In this document: in pieces, positions 22,887-34,035 of the stretch | Layout of the letters: every line of letters begins with the position of its first letter | How positions within the stretch are numbered: position 1 is the stretch's first letter | Translations under genes and position numbers: made by a program | NCBI RefSeq assembly: GCF_027409185.1 | Contig: NC_084462.1 | Span: 154,181,490 to 154,245,489 of the forward strand | Direction of reading: 5' to 3' | Source of the DNA: Cynocephalus volans | Lineage: Eukaryota; Chordata; Mammalia; Dermoptera; Cynocephalidae | DNA length: 64,000 nucleotides | Notes under the pieces: model-generated | Databases searched by the model: none | What the model saw: the letters and a program-made list of their open reading frames with translations, nothing else | What the model was told of the DNA's origin: nothing

Positions 22887-23053
22887 AGGGCCAGCCCGTG
22901 GCTCACTCGGGAGAGTACAGTGTTGATAACACCAAGACCGCGGGTTCGGATCCCATATAGGGATGGCCACTTAGCTCATTGGCTGAGCATGGTGCTGACA
23001 ACACCAAGCTAAGGATTAAGATCCACTTACCGGTCATCTTTAAAAAAAAAAAA
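22887..23053 (+). mobile_element. Dimeric tRNA-Ile SINE
   Basis: GGGCCAGCCCGTGGCTCACT unit, TATAGGGATGGCC junction, second unit ending CCGGTCATCTT and A tail. Confidence 0.9.
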
Positions 23054-23367
23054 TAAGAAGAAAAGAAACTAAGGCCACATTAATTTGAATTAGATTGTTA
23101 CAAATTAAGATGTTTATTGTAATTCCCCCAGCCAACTGCCAAAAAAAAAAGTTAAAATTTTAAATCTTATGTTATGTGTATTTTACCACAATAAAAAAAA
23201 TTGGAAAAAAAATAAGAAATGAGTATCAAGCCACAGGAAGACATGGAAGAACCTTAAAACACATTGTTAAGTGAAACAAGCACTTTGAAAAGTCTATATG
23301 CTTTATAACTCAAACTATATGACAGGTTGGAAAAAGCCAAACTACAGAGACAGTGAAAATATGAGTT

Positions 23368-23480
23368 GTGGCTGCCTGGTTGGCTCCCTCAGTAGAGAGT
23401 GTTGCTGATAACACCAAGGTCAAGGGTTCAATATCCCTGCACTGGCCAGCCGCCCAAAACAAACAAACAAACAAAAAAAT
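23368..23480 (+). mobile_element. tRNA-Ile-derived SINE
   Basis: GGCTGCCTGGTTGGCTCCCT ... GGCCAGCCGCCCAAAACAAA, (CAAA)n tail. Confidence 0.87.
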
Positions 23481-23778
23481 ATATATAGCAGTGGTTGCCA
23501 GGTGGTTGGGGGCAGGAGCAACACAGGGATGAATAAGTGGAACCACAGGGGGTGGATTTTTAGGGCAGTGAAACTATTCTGAATGATACTTTAATGTAAC
23601 AGCAGCTACATGGCATTATGCATTTGTCAAAATCTATAGAACTGTATAACACAAAGAGTGAGCCCTAATGTAAACTGTAGGCTTTGACTAATAACAATGT
23701 GTCGATGTTGGTTCATCAATTATAACAAATGTAGCCCATTGAATTAGTCCATTTCTATTGCTTATAACAGAATACCTA

Positions 23779-23880
23779 AGGCTGGCTGGTTGGTTCAGTT
23801 GGTTAGAGTATGGTGCTGATAACACTAAGGTCCAGGGTTCGATCCTTATGCAAGCCAGCTGCCAAAAAAAAAAGAAAAAC
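23779..23880 (+). mobile_element. tRNA-Ile-derived SINE
   Basis: AAGGCTGGCTGGTTGGTTCA ... AAGCCAGCTGCC and A tail. Confidence 0.87.
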
Positions 23881-25085
23881 TCTCATGAAACATATAGGTA
23901 TAAATCCTTGTAACCTTGGATGAAGCAATAGTTTCTTAAATATGACACAAACAGCATAAGCAAAGAAAAATAGATAAATTGGAATCCATTAAAATTTAAA
24001 ACTTGTGCCTCAAAGGATACTATAAGGAAAATGAAAAGACAACCTACGGAATGAAGAAAACATTTGCAATCATATATCTTTTAAGGGTTTAATATCTAGA
24101 ATATACAAAGAACTCTCAAGACTTAATAAAAAGATGAATAACCCGATTAAAAATGAGCAAAGGATTTGAGTAGACGTTTCTTTAAAGAAGATGTACAAAT
24201 GGTCAACAACCAAATGAAAATATGTTCAACATATTTAGACATAAGGGAAATGCAAATCAACCCCACAATTAGATATCACTTCACATCCATTAGGATGGGT
24301 ATAATTAGGGGGGTAAAAACAGAATAACAAGTATTGGCAGTGATATAGACAAATTGAAATTCTCATACTTTGTTGGTGGGAATGTAAAATGGTTCACTTG
24401 CTGTGGAAAACATTTGGTATATCTTCAAAAAGTTAAACATAGAATTTCCATATAATCCGGCAATTCTACTCCTAACAATAAATTCCAAGAGAATTATAAA
24501 CATACAAGTGTACTTCAAAAGTTCATGGAAAGATTCATATTATATTTAGTTATATTTTTCACAAACTTTTTGAAGTAGCCTCATATGTTTAAACAAAAAC
24601 TGGTACACAAATGTCCATAATAGCGTTATTCTTAATAGACAAAAAGTTGAAACAACCCAAATGTCCATCAGCTGATGAATGGATAAATACAATGTAGCAT
24701 TATCATTCAGAATGAATAATTCAGCCATAAAAAGGAATGAGGTATTAACACATGCTACAACATGGATGAATTGAAAACACTGTGCTAAGTGAAAGAAGCC
24801 AGACACAAAAGGCCACTATTTTATAATTCCATTTATATGCAGTACTTAGAATAGGCAAATTCATAGAGACAGAAAGCTGATTTGTAGTTGCCAGGGACTG
24901 TGGGAATGGATACTAGGAAGCGACTGCCTAACGCTTATGAAGTTTCTATTTGGGGTGAGGAAATATTCTGGGATTAGATAGTGGTGATGGTTGCACAGCA
25001 TTGTGAATGTACTAAAATCCATTCAATTATACATTTTTAAATACTTAAAATGTGAATTTCATTATATGAATTTTACTCCGGGGCG
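23880..25085 (+). mobile_element. L1M 3' end (ORF2 tail and 3'UTR), sense
   Basis: Contains the familiar L1 ORF2 end, such as ATGTCCATCAGCTGATGAAT at 24661, and a 3'UTR with ATTATATGAATTTTACTCC near 25055. A hairpin MITE interrupts it at 24511-24577. Confidence 0.85.
24511..24577. mobile_element. Short hairpin MITE, copy 1
   Basis: 67 bp with imperfect inverted ends TACTTCAAAAGTTCATGG and the complement of AAACTTTTTGAAGTA. Inserted in an L1 3' end. Probably a mariner-derived MITE. Confidence 0.65.
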
Positions 25086-25640
25086 GGGAGAAAGAAAAGC
25101 AAGGGAGACAATAATGAGTGTAGTTTGGCCAAGTTGGGTTTAAAGTGCCCAAGGAACGTCTTAGTGGATATGCTCAGAAGGTAGCTGGACATAGAGAAGG
25201 AAACTCAAGTTGAACTAGGCTATAGATATAGACCTGGTAACAGATGGTTGTTAAAGCCCTGAGCATAGATGAATCAGCTAGGGAATCACTTAGAGTAAGA
25301 AAAGAGAAAGACCTGTGACAGGACCCTGTGGAAGAGCAACATTTTAAGACATGAAAGTTGAAAAGGACTCTCCATGCTAAGAAAAGGAAGAAGAAAAAGA
25401 AAAGAAAAGGATCCTCCTGAGGAGATTTAAAAGGAAAAAGCAAAGTGGAAGAAGGAAGACTGTGGGAACACTGAAGCCAAGGAAAGAAATTTGCCAAAGC
25501 GTAGTGGTTAGAAGTGCTAAATGCTAGAGGAGTAAAATAAGATAAAGGTTAAGAAGTATGCATTGGACTTAGCAAAAAGGTAGAAGTAGTTTCATTGGAT
25601 TGGTGGGGACCATATCCAGATAACAGTTGTAGGAAAAGAT
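25086..25640. repeat. Possible continuation of the repeat at 19580
   Basis: ATGCTCAGAAGGTAGCTGGA ... TTTCATTGGATTGGTGGGGA follows the order expected downstream in the same repeat type. No gene is seen here. Confidence 0.4.
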
Positions 25641-25934
25641 AACTTCCTTACTGGAAGTCAGGAATGTGAAAGTTACACTAAATTATATGCCATTGTTTCT
25701 CATTAAAGTGTTAGATTTTTAAAATTTTAAGTGTTTGTAGAAATATAATTGGTATAGCTTTTTTAAAAAAAAACTATTTGGCAGTGTCTTCAAATTTAGA
25801 AATGAACATACACTTCCTTCCACCTTGCCTTTCCACTTACAGATTTCAGCCATAGAGAGTTACAGGCACATACGTAGAAGGAAGTATGTACAAGATGAAA
25901 ACTGAAGAATTGTTTAAGTGTGTGTATATTGGAA

Positions 25935-26581
25935 ACCATATCAGTCAGGGTTCTCCAGAGAGACAGAACCAATAGGGTATTATACAAATATATAAGAGAT
26001 TTAATAGGAGAATTGGCTCATGTGATTGTGAAGGCTGAGGAGTCCCATGATAGGGTGTCTGCAAAGTGGATGTGGGCAGCATGGCTCAGTCCAAGTCCAG
26101 ATGCCTCAGAATTTTTGTTTTCATTTGTTTTGGATGGCTGGCCAGTACAGGGATCCATCCCCAGACCTTGGTATTATCAGCACCACCCCTCTAACCAACC
26201 GAGCTAACCAGCCAGCCCCTATTCTCAGAACCAGGGGAGCTGACGATGTGATTCTCTGTTTAAGGCCAAAGGCCTGAGAACTGGAAGTGTCGCTGGTGTA
26301 AGTCCTGGAACACAAAGCCTGAAGGGTTTCGATTTGGATGTCCATGCACAGGAGAGAAGAGTGTATCCCTGCTCCAGTAGATAGAGAGTGAGAGTCTTCC
26401 TCAATTTTAATTCTCTGCAGGCCCCCAGTGGATTGGATGGTGCCCACCTGTACTGAAGGAAGATCCTTCCCACCTATTCTACTCAGGCCTGTGTGCTAAT
26501 CTCTTCTGGAAACACCTTCATAGACACACCAAAAAATAATGCTTTACCGGGCTTCTATGTATTCTTTAATCTAGTCAAGTC
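25935..26581 (+). repeat. Old interspersed repeat hosting the ERV (left part)
   Basis: Begins with the common mammalian phrase TCAGGGTTCTCCAGAGAGAC and runs to the ERV insertion point, interrupted by an antisense SINE at about 26119-26218. I recognise it as an ancient LTR-type repeat, probably of the ERVL/MaLR group, but cannot name the subfamily. Confidence 0.55.
26119..26218 (-). mobile_element. tRNA-Ile-derived SINE, antisense
   Basis: GATGGCTGGCCAGTACAGGG ... GAGCTAACCAGCCAGCCCC; flanks CTCAGAA. Inserted in the repeat that later took the ERV. Confidence 0.88.
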
Positions 26582-27125
26582 TGTAGAGGATTCATAAAGC
26601 AAATGTACTTCACAGGGCCTGGTTTCCAAAGCCTTGCAGTTTCAAATATTGACTTTGCAAGGGACAGGAAATTTTCCCCAGGCTATTGAGTCTCTGTTGT
26701 AAGATAAAGAATTGTAACACAGCATGGTTGCTGGCTCAAAGACAGACAGGTTACTGATTGATATGTAAAGATACTGGGAAATTGCTGTAAGAAGAGAATG
26801 TTTGTTATGATCAAGCTTTTGTTAATGGACTAACTTAATTGCATATTATCAGCTTCTATTGTTAAACTCATTAAACTGTACTTAGCAAAAACCCCACCTA
26901 TGTCTCTTCCTGTAACTCACTACCCTGTAGAATAAATGCAGGAAGAGAACTCCAATTCACGGTTAATTTTCCAAATGGAAGGAATGCCTCATGCCTGAGG
27001 ATTCTGGGATATTAACCCCTTTGTGGGGTATCTCACTGCTCAGAAGAGATGGGCATTGAGTAATTTTTGGTGGCTCTGTCACCCAGGGGAAAAGGGGTGA
27101 CAAATCCATGGGAGGCAAAGCAACA
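26582..27125 (+). repeat. 5' LTR of the class II ERV
   Basis: A 544-bp LTR from TGTAGAGG to AAGCAACA. It has a poly(A) signal AATAAA at 26931-26936 and is followed two bases later by the primer binding site. Aligns along its length with the 3' LTR and with the solo LTR at 9128-9693. Confidence 0.93.
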
Positions 27126-27127
27126 AA

Positions 27128-27145
27128 TGGTGCCCAGTGTGAGGA
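27128..27145 (+). other. Primer binding site, tRNA-Lys type
   Basis: TGGTGCCCAGTGTGAGGA lies two bases after the LTR end. It resembles the TGGCGCCCAACGTGGGG site complementary to tRNA-Lys(1,2) used by betaretroviruses and HERV-K, with a few substitutions. Confidence 0.8.
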
Positions 27146-27655
27146 AATTCTGAGTCCACGGATTGGAGACTGACCTGCCACGCCTTGGAAAGGAAAAAAA
27201 AGAATCGGCCTTGACAAAAGAGGTGAAAAGAAAGAGGGAGTCCACCATTCATCCCAACAAAAGGGAGGTTCCCATCAAAAGGGAAGTCCCTGGGCCGAGC
27301 CCATGGCACACTCGGGAGAGTGCGGCTCTGGGAGCGCAGCGACACTCCCGCCGCGGGTTCGGATCCTATATAGGAATGGCCGGTGCACTCACTGGCTGAG
27401 TGCCGGTCACGAAAAAGACAAAAAAAAAAAAAGGGAAGTCCCCGTCAAAAGGGGAGGCCTCGACAAAAGAAGCGAAGGAAAAAGGATGTTTACTCATCCT
27501 ATCAAGAGTGAAATCTTGGTAAGGGGGACTCACCCTGGTAAAGGGAATCACAGAGGTGGCTTTCAATTAAGTGATTGCATGCCTGCTGTGGTTTAGCTAG
27601 GGCTTTGCCCAGACGTTTTGCTTTCTTACTCTCTCAACTCTCTATTCTTGCGAGT
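27146..27655 (+). other. ERV leader with short A/G-rich reiterations
   Basis: Untranslated leader between primer site and gag. Phrases of the type CAAAAGGGGAGG recur around 27217-27290 and 27440-27475, interrupted by a SINE at 27291-27433. Confidence 0.7.
27291..27433 (+). mobile_element. tRNA-derived SINE, GCCGAGCCCGTGGCGC subfamily, in the ERV leader
   Basis: Full 143-bp form with the GCTCTGGGAGCGCAGC segment and CCGGTCACG end. Flanked by AAAAGGGAAGTCCC on both sides. Younger than the provirus. Confidence 0.92.
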
Positions 27656-28350
27656 ATGGGTAGTTTACTGTCTAGAGGGAAATTCAACATAGTTTGGTCC
27701 TTCTATGTCTCCTTAAGGCAGTAGGTTATAAAGTAACTAACCGTCATCTAGCTAAATTATTATTGCTTATAGTGGTTTGGAAATTTTGTCGAATTGCTTT
27801 AAAAATTATTCAGAACCTTAACAAAAGGAAAAAACATGTTTATGCCATTAAAGAGGATGAAAAACAATCCCTGCTTCCTCCTCCTCTCCCCTCACCTCCA
27901 CCTTTGGAGGCCAACAATTCATTTGTTCCCTCGATGGAGTCCTGTCTTAAAGAAAGACATAACATGGGAGTTGATGCTCATCATGTCTTTCCTGTTGTAA
28001 GAACTGAGACTCAATCGAGACATGAAAACCTCCCATTCTCCTTGTTTAAAAGGTTTAAAAAGAGCATCACAGAAAATGGCTTACATAGTACTTTTACTGA
28101 GGAATATTTTGGATCAATTGCTAATGGGTATAATATGACCCCTCGGCATTGGAAAATACTTGGAAAAACTGTTCTAACTCCTGCTCAGTATACTGTATGG
28201 CAACGAGAATATTGGGAAGACTTACATGCTATTTCACTTGAAAATTTACTAGATGAGGTTCAAATTAGCATGGACATTTTGCTTGACCAAACAGCTAGAG
28301 CACCCCTAAAGGCTTGGGACAAAATTCCTGAAAGAAAATCTAAACTTTAA
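27656..28350 (+). pseudogene. ERV gag relic: matrix region and N-terminal capsid
   Basis: A Met-Gly start (the usual myristoylation context) at 27656 runs into a stop within 25 codons. The matrix-like sequence resumes in another frame from about 27694, so there is a frameshift. That frame is open for 218 codons and contains a Pro-rich linker and a capsid N-terminal domain recognisable by its LTP...QYTVWQREY segment. It stops at 28350, just where the capsid C-terminal domain should begin. That domain lies instead at about 28866-28965. Nucleocapsid zinc knuckles are not seen. Class II assignment rests on the capsid motifs plus the primer site. Confidence 0.82.
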
Positions 28351-28379
28351 AGTCTTGCTTCCCCTGATGCGTTTTTAAT

Positions 28380-28640
28380 ACAAAGATTAGATAAGACTCA
28401 GCCACTGTTGACATTATCTGTTGAACAAAAATTAATTATGGATTTGGGGGCTGATCTTACCATAATTGCTAAAAAGGATTGGACCCCATTATGGAAAATA
28501 ACTTCTTTACCAGTTACACTGACTGGATTAGGTGGGTTCAAAATCCCTTCTCAAAGTAAAGATCCTTTGTTGTGTACTGGCCTCGAGGGACAGACTGCCT
28601 CCATTATGCCTTATGTTCCATATACCTCAAACCCTATGGG
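28380..28640 (+). pseudogene. ERV protease relic
   Basis: The segment around 28395-28470 has the retropepsin layout: a PLLTLSV strand, then an active-site loop reading DLGAD instead of the family's DTGAD, then TII. Loss of the catalytic-loop Thr, and lack of a joined gag, mean no active enzyme. A dUTPase domain, common beside betaretroviral protease, is not seen. Confidence 0.78.
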
Positions 28641-28865
28641 GCAGAGACCTACCTGCTCAATGGGATGTTTATATTGGGACATCTCCTTCAAAATTTATCA
28701 TGATGGCCACAGCCACACTCCCACCAGTCAAACTACAATGGACCCCTGGTCCTCCAGTTTGGGTGGAGCAGTGGCCTCTTAAAGGGGAGAAATTAAATCA
28801 AGCTACTTTATTTGTTAAACAACAGTTACAAATGGGACATTTAAAGCTATTGCATAGTCCCTAGA
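28640..28865 (+). pseudogene. ERV reverse transcriptase, N-terminal fragment
   Basis: A VWVEQWPL...QLQMGHL segment is the start of class II RT. A stop sits where the family has Trp in the SPWNTP motif, and RT homology ends immediately after it. The palm with the YMDD motif is missing. Confidence 0.78.
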
Positions 28866-28965
28866 ATATTCCCAATAAATCTTTTGCTACTGTTAGGCAA
28901 GGACCCACTGTGCCTTGGATAGATTTTATTAATTGTCTTCAAGATGCTATAACTAGACAAATTGA
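28866..28965 (+). pseudogene. Displaced gag capsid C-terminal fragment (major homology region)
   Basis: A frame reading ...VRQGPTVPWIDFINCLQDA matches the gag major homology region pattern QGPxxPxxDFxxxL. It belongs upstream, after the capsid relic ending at 28350, yet it lies between two RT fragments. Confidence 0.75.
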
Positions 28966-29260
28966 CAATGCTCGTGACAATCCAGAACTGCTATCACTAG
29001 TTTATTTACATTTAATCAAACAAGTTAATAATGCTGGTTTACAAGTAGCTCCAGATAAAATTCAAAAAAAGGAGCCTTGGAAATGCATTGGTTTTTTGGT
29101 CACTCAGAGAAATATATGGCCACAAAATATATCTTTCCCTATTCAGGAGCCTTTTACTCTAAATGACTTACAAAATTACTTGGCCATATTAACTGACTCT
29201 GCCCTTCTATGCGTGTTCCAAATTATCAGTTACAACATTTGTTTAATACCTTAAAAAGAG
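28966..29260 (+). pseudogene. ERV reverse transcriptase, thumb fragment
   Basis: After the gag fragment the frame returns to RT with AGLQVAPDKIQ and GFLVTQRNIWPQ, the conserved region just downstream of the missing YMDD palm. It ends in a stop and continues in another frame. Confidence 0.78.
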
Positions 29261-29727
29261 ACCCTGATCTGTCCTCCCCTCATTACTTATCTGAAGAAGC
29301 AAAATTAGAATTAAAACACATTGAATCCTTTTTACATTCCAGACAATTAACACATATTGTTAAATCTCAAGTCATTCATTTCATTATTTTAAACACCCCA
29401 CATAGTCACACAGGTTTGCTTTGCCAATTTCTTCCTCAAATAGGAGTCATTAAATGGATTTTCTTACCCCATCAACAAAAAAGGAAATTATATACTGAAT
29501 TGGAGCAATGTATTCGGCTGCTCACTGGGGGAGGACACCATTGTCGAGTGCTTGCTGGGTGTGATCTGATGTTGTTAATCCTGGTCTTTCTGGAGGTGAT
29601 TTTTGCACTGCCCTTGAATGACCAGAATCTTTGCAGATGGCTATGGGTGATTTTGTTGGTGGGATGCAGTTCTCATTACCCCATGATAGAGTTTTGCAGG
29701 GACTCTGAATGCTACCCATGCAGTTAG
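29209..29727 (+). pseudogene. ERV RT connection region
   Basis: A 172-codon frame overlaps the end of the previous one and contains the RT connection region (LKHIESFL..., KWIFLPHQQ...). The last third is read out of phase and carries no known motif. Confidence 0.65.
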
Positions 29728-29754
29728 GATCCTGTTTGTCCCCTGTTCCCCTCC

Positions 29755-29960
29755 CTTGGGTGCTGGCTGTGTTTGTCTATGATTCTGGCAGATCAGGAAA
29801 AGAAGCTATAGCATGGCAGGAGCAGGGAATCTGGAGGCATTTTGTTGCTGTCCATCATGGGTCCACTCAAATGGCTGAATTGGCAGCTGCCATTGCAGCT
29901 TTGCAACATTTTTACAATCAGCCACTTAGTTTAGTAGCTGACTCTGCCTACTAGTTGGAG
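29755..29960 (+). pseudogene. ERV RNase H relic
   Basis: The frame keeps three expected acidic positions: Asp in VYDSGRSGKE, Glu in STQMAELAAAIAAL and Asp in VADSAY. A stop follows at once and the rest is in other frames to about 30180. Confidence 0.75.
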
Positions 29961-30179
29961 TCTTACAGGTAATTCAAGATGCACCTATCCATGAGGGAAA
30001 TGATTTTCTTTTCTTTGAAATGTTTGGACATTTACAAATACTTACTCAAAAAAGACATCATCCTTTCTGTGTAACTCACATGCATTCTCATTCTGGTCTT
30101 CATGGACCTTTATCAATTGGAAATGATATGGCTGATCACTTTGTTATGTATAATAATGTTTTACAGAAAGCTATTGATT

Positions 30180-30760
30180 CTTATCAGTTTTTTCATCAGG
30201 GTACACAAGCTTTGGCTAACATGCATCAGATCTCTTACAGGCAAGCTTAAGATATTGTTTGTGCTTGTCCTGATTGTCAGAAGTTTTCTAAATCTAATTC
30301 CCTTGGAGGAGTTAATCCTTGAGGAATAACAGGTAATGAAATCTGGCAAGTGGAAGTCACTTTTAAATATTTACATGTTATTGTTGATACTTACTCTGGT
30401 CTTATTCATGTAACTGCCCAAACAGGAGAAGCTGCTAAACATGTTAAAAAACACTGTCTTTCTGCCTTTGCCACAATGAGGATTCCAAATCAAATTAAAA
30501 CAGATAATGGACTGGCCTACACCTCCAAAGTCTTTCAAGTATTCTGTGACAACTGGAACATTGAATATGTCACAGGAACCCCATTTAACCCCACTGGCCA
30601 GGCAATTGTTGAAAGAACTAACGGCCTTCTTAAATCTCAAATAAGTAAGCAAAGGAGAGGTAATGTAGATATAGGACTGGCCCCTCATGAACAGGTCTTT
30701 AAAGCTCTGTTTACACTAAATTTTTAAAATTGTAATTCCCCAAAATTAACAGCCACAGAG
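30180..30760 (+). pseudogene. ERV integrase relic
   Basis: The zinc-binding end is partly readable: an FHQGTQAL segment, then CACPDC after a stop at 30247-30249. In the core (open 30350-30727) the first catalytic Asp, in the usual WQxD context, is Glu (codon about 30353-30355). The second Asp (KTDNG) and the Glu of the DD35E triad (AIVERTN) remain. The C-terminal part is broken by stops and fades by 30960. Confidence 0.85.
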
Positions 30761-31413
30761 CGACACTTTATACCTCCTAAAAAAACACCTAGACCCTTGT
30801 TTTTATACTGCCATCTACCAATGGGACCACAATGGTTGAGATCTGCCAAATAGTTAACATGTGGGATAGGGTATGTGTCTGTTCTCTAACCCACAGAACC
30901 GCTGTGGATTCCTGCTAAGGCAATTAAACCTTATGTGAAACCCAAGACCAGATAAAAAATTGAACCTGATCCCAAAATCTCAATGCCTTGCCATCACACC
31001 TCAATCCATCTCACCAGGGATGGTACATATCAGACCAGCAGTGATAAAAACAATGACAACAAGCTCCAAATTGACCCAGGGTAATTAAAAAACTTCAACA
31101 GTCAAATAGCTTTCAATAGTTTAGCCCTAAAGCTCAGTAACTCATTTGAGAAACAAAAACTAGCCTAAAATCTACCTGTTTAACTAGATGGTCTCAAACC
31201 GGTTATCTTAAACAGACTTCTAAATTCTCTCCTAGTCTCATTTGTGTATTTCTTCACAAAATCCTATGGTAGAATTCTATGCTATTTTCTTAAAAGGAAG
31301 AAAGTCTTCTCTGCATCTTCTTGAAAAGACTTGCATACATTGCTTTACAATGTAGATTTGTTATCTTGCTTTCTTTAAGGCAGGATGAGGCCTCACCAAT
31401 AAGTCTTTAAAAA

Positions 31414-31473
<60 letters not shown>
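31414..31473. repeat. CA dinucleotide microsatellite
   Basis: About 29 uninterrupted CA units inside the 3' third of the ERV. Confidence 0.97.
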
Positions 31474-31476
<3 letters not shown>

Positions 31477-32705
31477 CTAAACCTAACTGTCCTTTTTACT
31501 AGTGAGCTTTTTTTTTACATCCTGAACAAAACGAATAAGATCCTTGTTTGTTCTTGCTGTTTATGTCTGCATATATGCGTGTTTAAGCTGTATGTTATGT
31601 CTATATGTTCATGTCTGTTTATGCAATTGTGTTGTTTACAAGGTACCAAATTGGCTTATAATTAATGTGTGCTCATTAAATAAATAAGTATACTTTTCAA
31701 GTTCATGTGACTTAAATTTTCTAAAGTTTTGATAAGTATATTTTCAAATTTTGATTTAAACCTTTTACCTAAATTTGTCTCTAGGTCAACATGTCTCCTT
31801 GTTATCTCAGCTCTGCCTCCTGGCCATGCTGATTGGAAACAATATCTTTTAGACATTATCTTTGTAAATACCGCCCTCTGTCTTTAGCTCCACATGGCTC
31901 CAAATGCCATGTGGAAACCTGGGACCCAAAATGGCTAGTGAAAGGAGACCTATGCCCAATATTGCATAGGCCCTAGTTAACATTAACTGATAAGCGTATA
32001 GATCTAATACACCAAGTTTTTGGCTGGGAAACCATAAATATGTATTTGGTAAAAATAGCTAAAACTCAAACTGGGCTTTGTATGTTTTACTCTGATAAAT
32101 GGTTGCCTGTTTACTGACATGAATGTATAAAAATGTTCTTATCAGCACACATCATTGCCTGGGTTTACTAATCAAACAGGATTACTAGAGGTCTTGTCAC
32201 TTGACTGCTCTTAATACAAAATTGTAAAAGGTTTTCTTTGTCCCTTAGATAACTGGTTTAAGAAACTTATTTCATGATAATTCCTTGTGCTCTTTGCCTT
32301 TAAAACCCTCTGTCACTTTTGTTTTACTTTTTGTAATAATTTGTGATTTTATTCAACTAAGTGTTTTAAGCCTTTTGTTATTTAACAAAGCTTTCCAACA
32401 CTAAATTCTGAAAGTTTAAAATAACTTTGAGGAATTCCAAGGGCCCTGGAACTTCTTAAAGGATATATAAAAAATATATCAAAACTAATTGGCTTATTTA
32501 ATAAATTAGATCATATGGGAAAGCATTGTCAGTATTGAAGGTGTTATGGATATGTGTTCCAAAATCTTATAAGATTCTTAAGTATCTGTGTCTTGATATA
32601 ATTGCTACCAGTCATAATCTTGGTTTACTTATAATTTTAAAGTGTTATGTCTTCAAATATCTCATGAAAAAACTCTGATAGGTACAGTTTCCTGACAAAC
32701 ATTTT

Positions 32706-32869
32706 ATTTTTATTTTTTTGACCAGTAAGGGGATTGCAACCCTCAGCACAGTGTGGTCTGCACCACGCTCAGCCAGTGAGTGCACCGGCAATCCCTATAT
32801 AGGATCCAAACCCGTGGCCTCAGCACTACCAGTGCCACACTCTCCCAAGTGAGCCACGGGGCCAGCCCC
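32706..32869 (-). mobile_element. Dimeric tRNA-Ile SINE, antisense, in the ERV
   Basis: GACCAGTAAGGGGATTGCAA ... CCTATATAGGATCC ... GAGCCACGGGGCCAGCCCC. Confidence 0.9.
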
Positions 32870-33066
32870 AAACTTTGAGTTCATAGCTTTAAACTAAAGT
32901 CCCAAAATCTTAATAAAGAAACTGATGGGTTTGTGAAATTGTTCACAAAGGTCAAAACAACAAAGGTTAATTAGTGAACAAATTTTTAAAAATATGTGTT
33001 TTAACAATTTCCTACTTTGAAACACTGCTGGCTATCCTAATGTTTTGTTTTCCAAAAGTAAGAAAA

Positions 33067-33089
33067 CTCTCTCTCTCTCTCTCTCTCTC
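33067..33089. repeat. CT dinucleotide tract
   Basis: About eleven CT units in the ERV 3' third. Confidence 0.9.
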
Positions 33090-34022
33090 AAGTGATCTAT
33101 AACAGCAGTTTGGTAAAATGTCATTTAAAACAGAGATAAAAGTATTTTTTTCTCCCTATTTGATCTGCCCCCAAATTTAATAACTTTAAGTATCCTTATG
33201 ATTATTATGGCAATGTGGCTATTTTTATAAGTTCAATGAAAATTAACTCTCTCTCTTTATAACAGGATATAATTCGAAACTTTGGATATAGGATAGCATG
33301 TCTCACTTCTAAGTTGCTGACCCCTCTTTCATGTTGCCTTAATTTGGCCTATCTGCTGCTTCATCCTGCTGTACATCTTTCCCCCAACTTGGGACAAAAC
33401 ACAACCTAGGAAACAGTCTTCCAAGCGACATGGGACAGATCACTGAAAGAAAGTGAGCTGAGATGCTTCTTTCAATCCCCTCCTGGGAAACAGCATTCCC
33501 AGTTCTGTGGGACTTATTCAAAGAAAAGTAAAACCTTTTCAATCAAGATATTGATCATCAATGCTTTTATGAGGAATGCCTTGATCATAAATGGGGAAAG
33601 AAAATCTTCTCTACAAAAACAGCTCTCTAAATTTTCCTGGCTTTAAAGAGGGTGTTTGTAACTTGGATGAGACATCCTGTTCTTAAACAAAAGACTTGTA
33701 ATTAATCAAAAATTTTACAAAAGACTAGATGCTCTGAAAGCAGTAATATCCTGGACAGTTTGACAAACTCTCTGGACTCAGAATCAACTATTATATGGAG
33801 CAGAATCCCATTCTGGAGTTTCAACAATTGGTAATTACACCCAATTCACAGCACCTGGAATGATGCCAATGCAGCCACTCTGAGATGATGACATCATCAG
33901 TCTTCACCTGAAGTAAATTAAAAGGACTTGCCATGCTAAATGATACCAACTTTGCTTTAAATGCTTTTGTCTTAACTGTGAAAACCTGATCTATAACTTT
34001 TGCTTTTTCTTTTTAATAAATA

Positions 34023-34035
34023 AAATGGGGGGAGA
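34023..34035 (+). other. Polypurine tract of the ERV
   Basis: A purine-rich AAAATGGGGGGAGA-type run directly abuts the 3' LTR start at 34036, where plus-strand priming is expected. Confidence 0.8.

Larger units (their letters stand above)
20160..23740 (+). mobile_element. L1M/HAL1-type sequence, sense, heavily interrupted
   Basis: The 5' part (20175-20950) and an ORF1-like stretch (22160-22600, ...CATCCAAGAAGCTCAA-type phrase) match the layout of old L1M/HAL1 elements. A 3'UTR-like part lies at 23220-23740. Five or more SINEs and a MaLR LTR are inserted. The 80-codon frame at 22188-22430 is an L1 fragment. Whether this is one element or two is not certain. Confidence 0.65.
30961..34020 (+). 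other. 3' third of the ERV, no recognisable envelope
   Basis: About 3 kb without a usable frame. It holds a CA microsatellite, a CT tract and an antisense tRNA-SINE. I cannot align any part to an envelope protein; it may be a worn envelope region or unrelated sequence carried by this ERV family. Confidence 0.6.

Noticed and set aside
27694-28350. 218-codon frame as a host gene
   Set aside because: It is ERV gag (matrix/capsid) lying between two LTRs, with a frameshift from the true start and no continuation.
30961-34020. Envelope gene of the ERV
   Set aside because: No frame of useful length and no recognisable envelope motif; left as unassigned ERV sequence.
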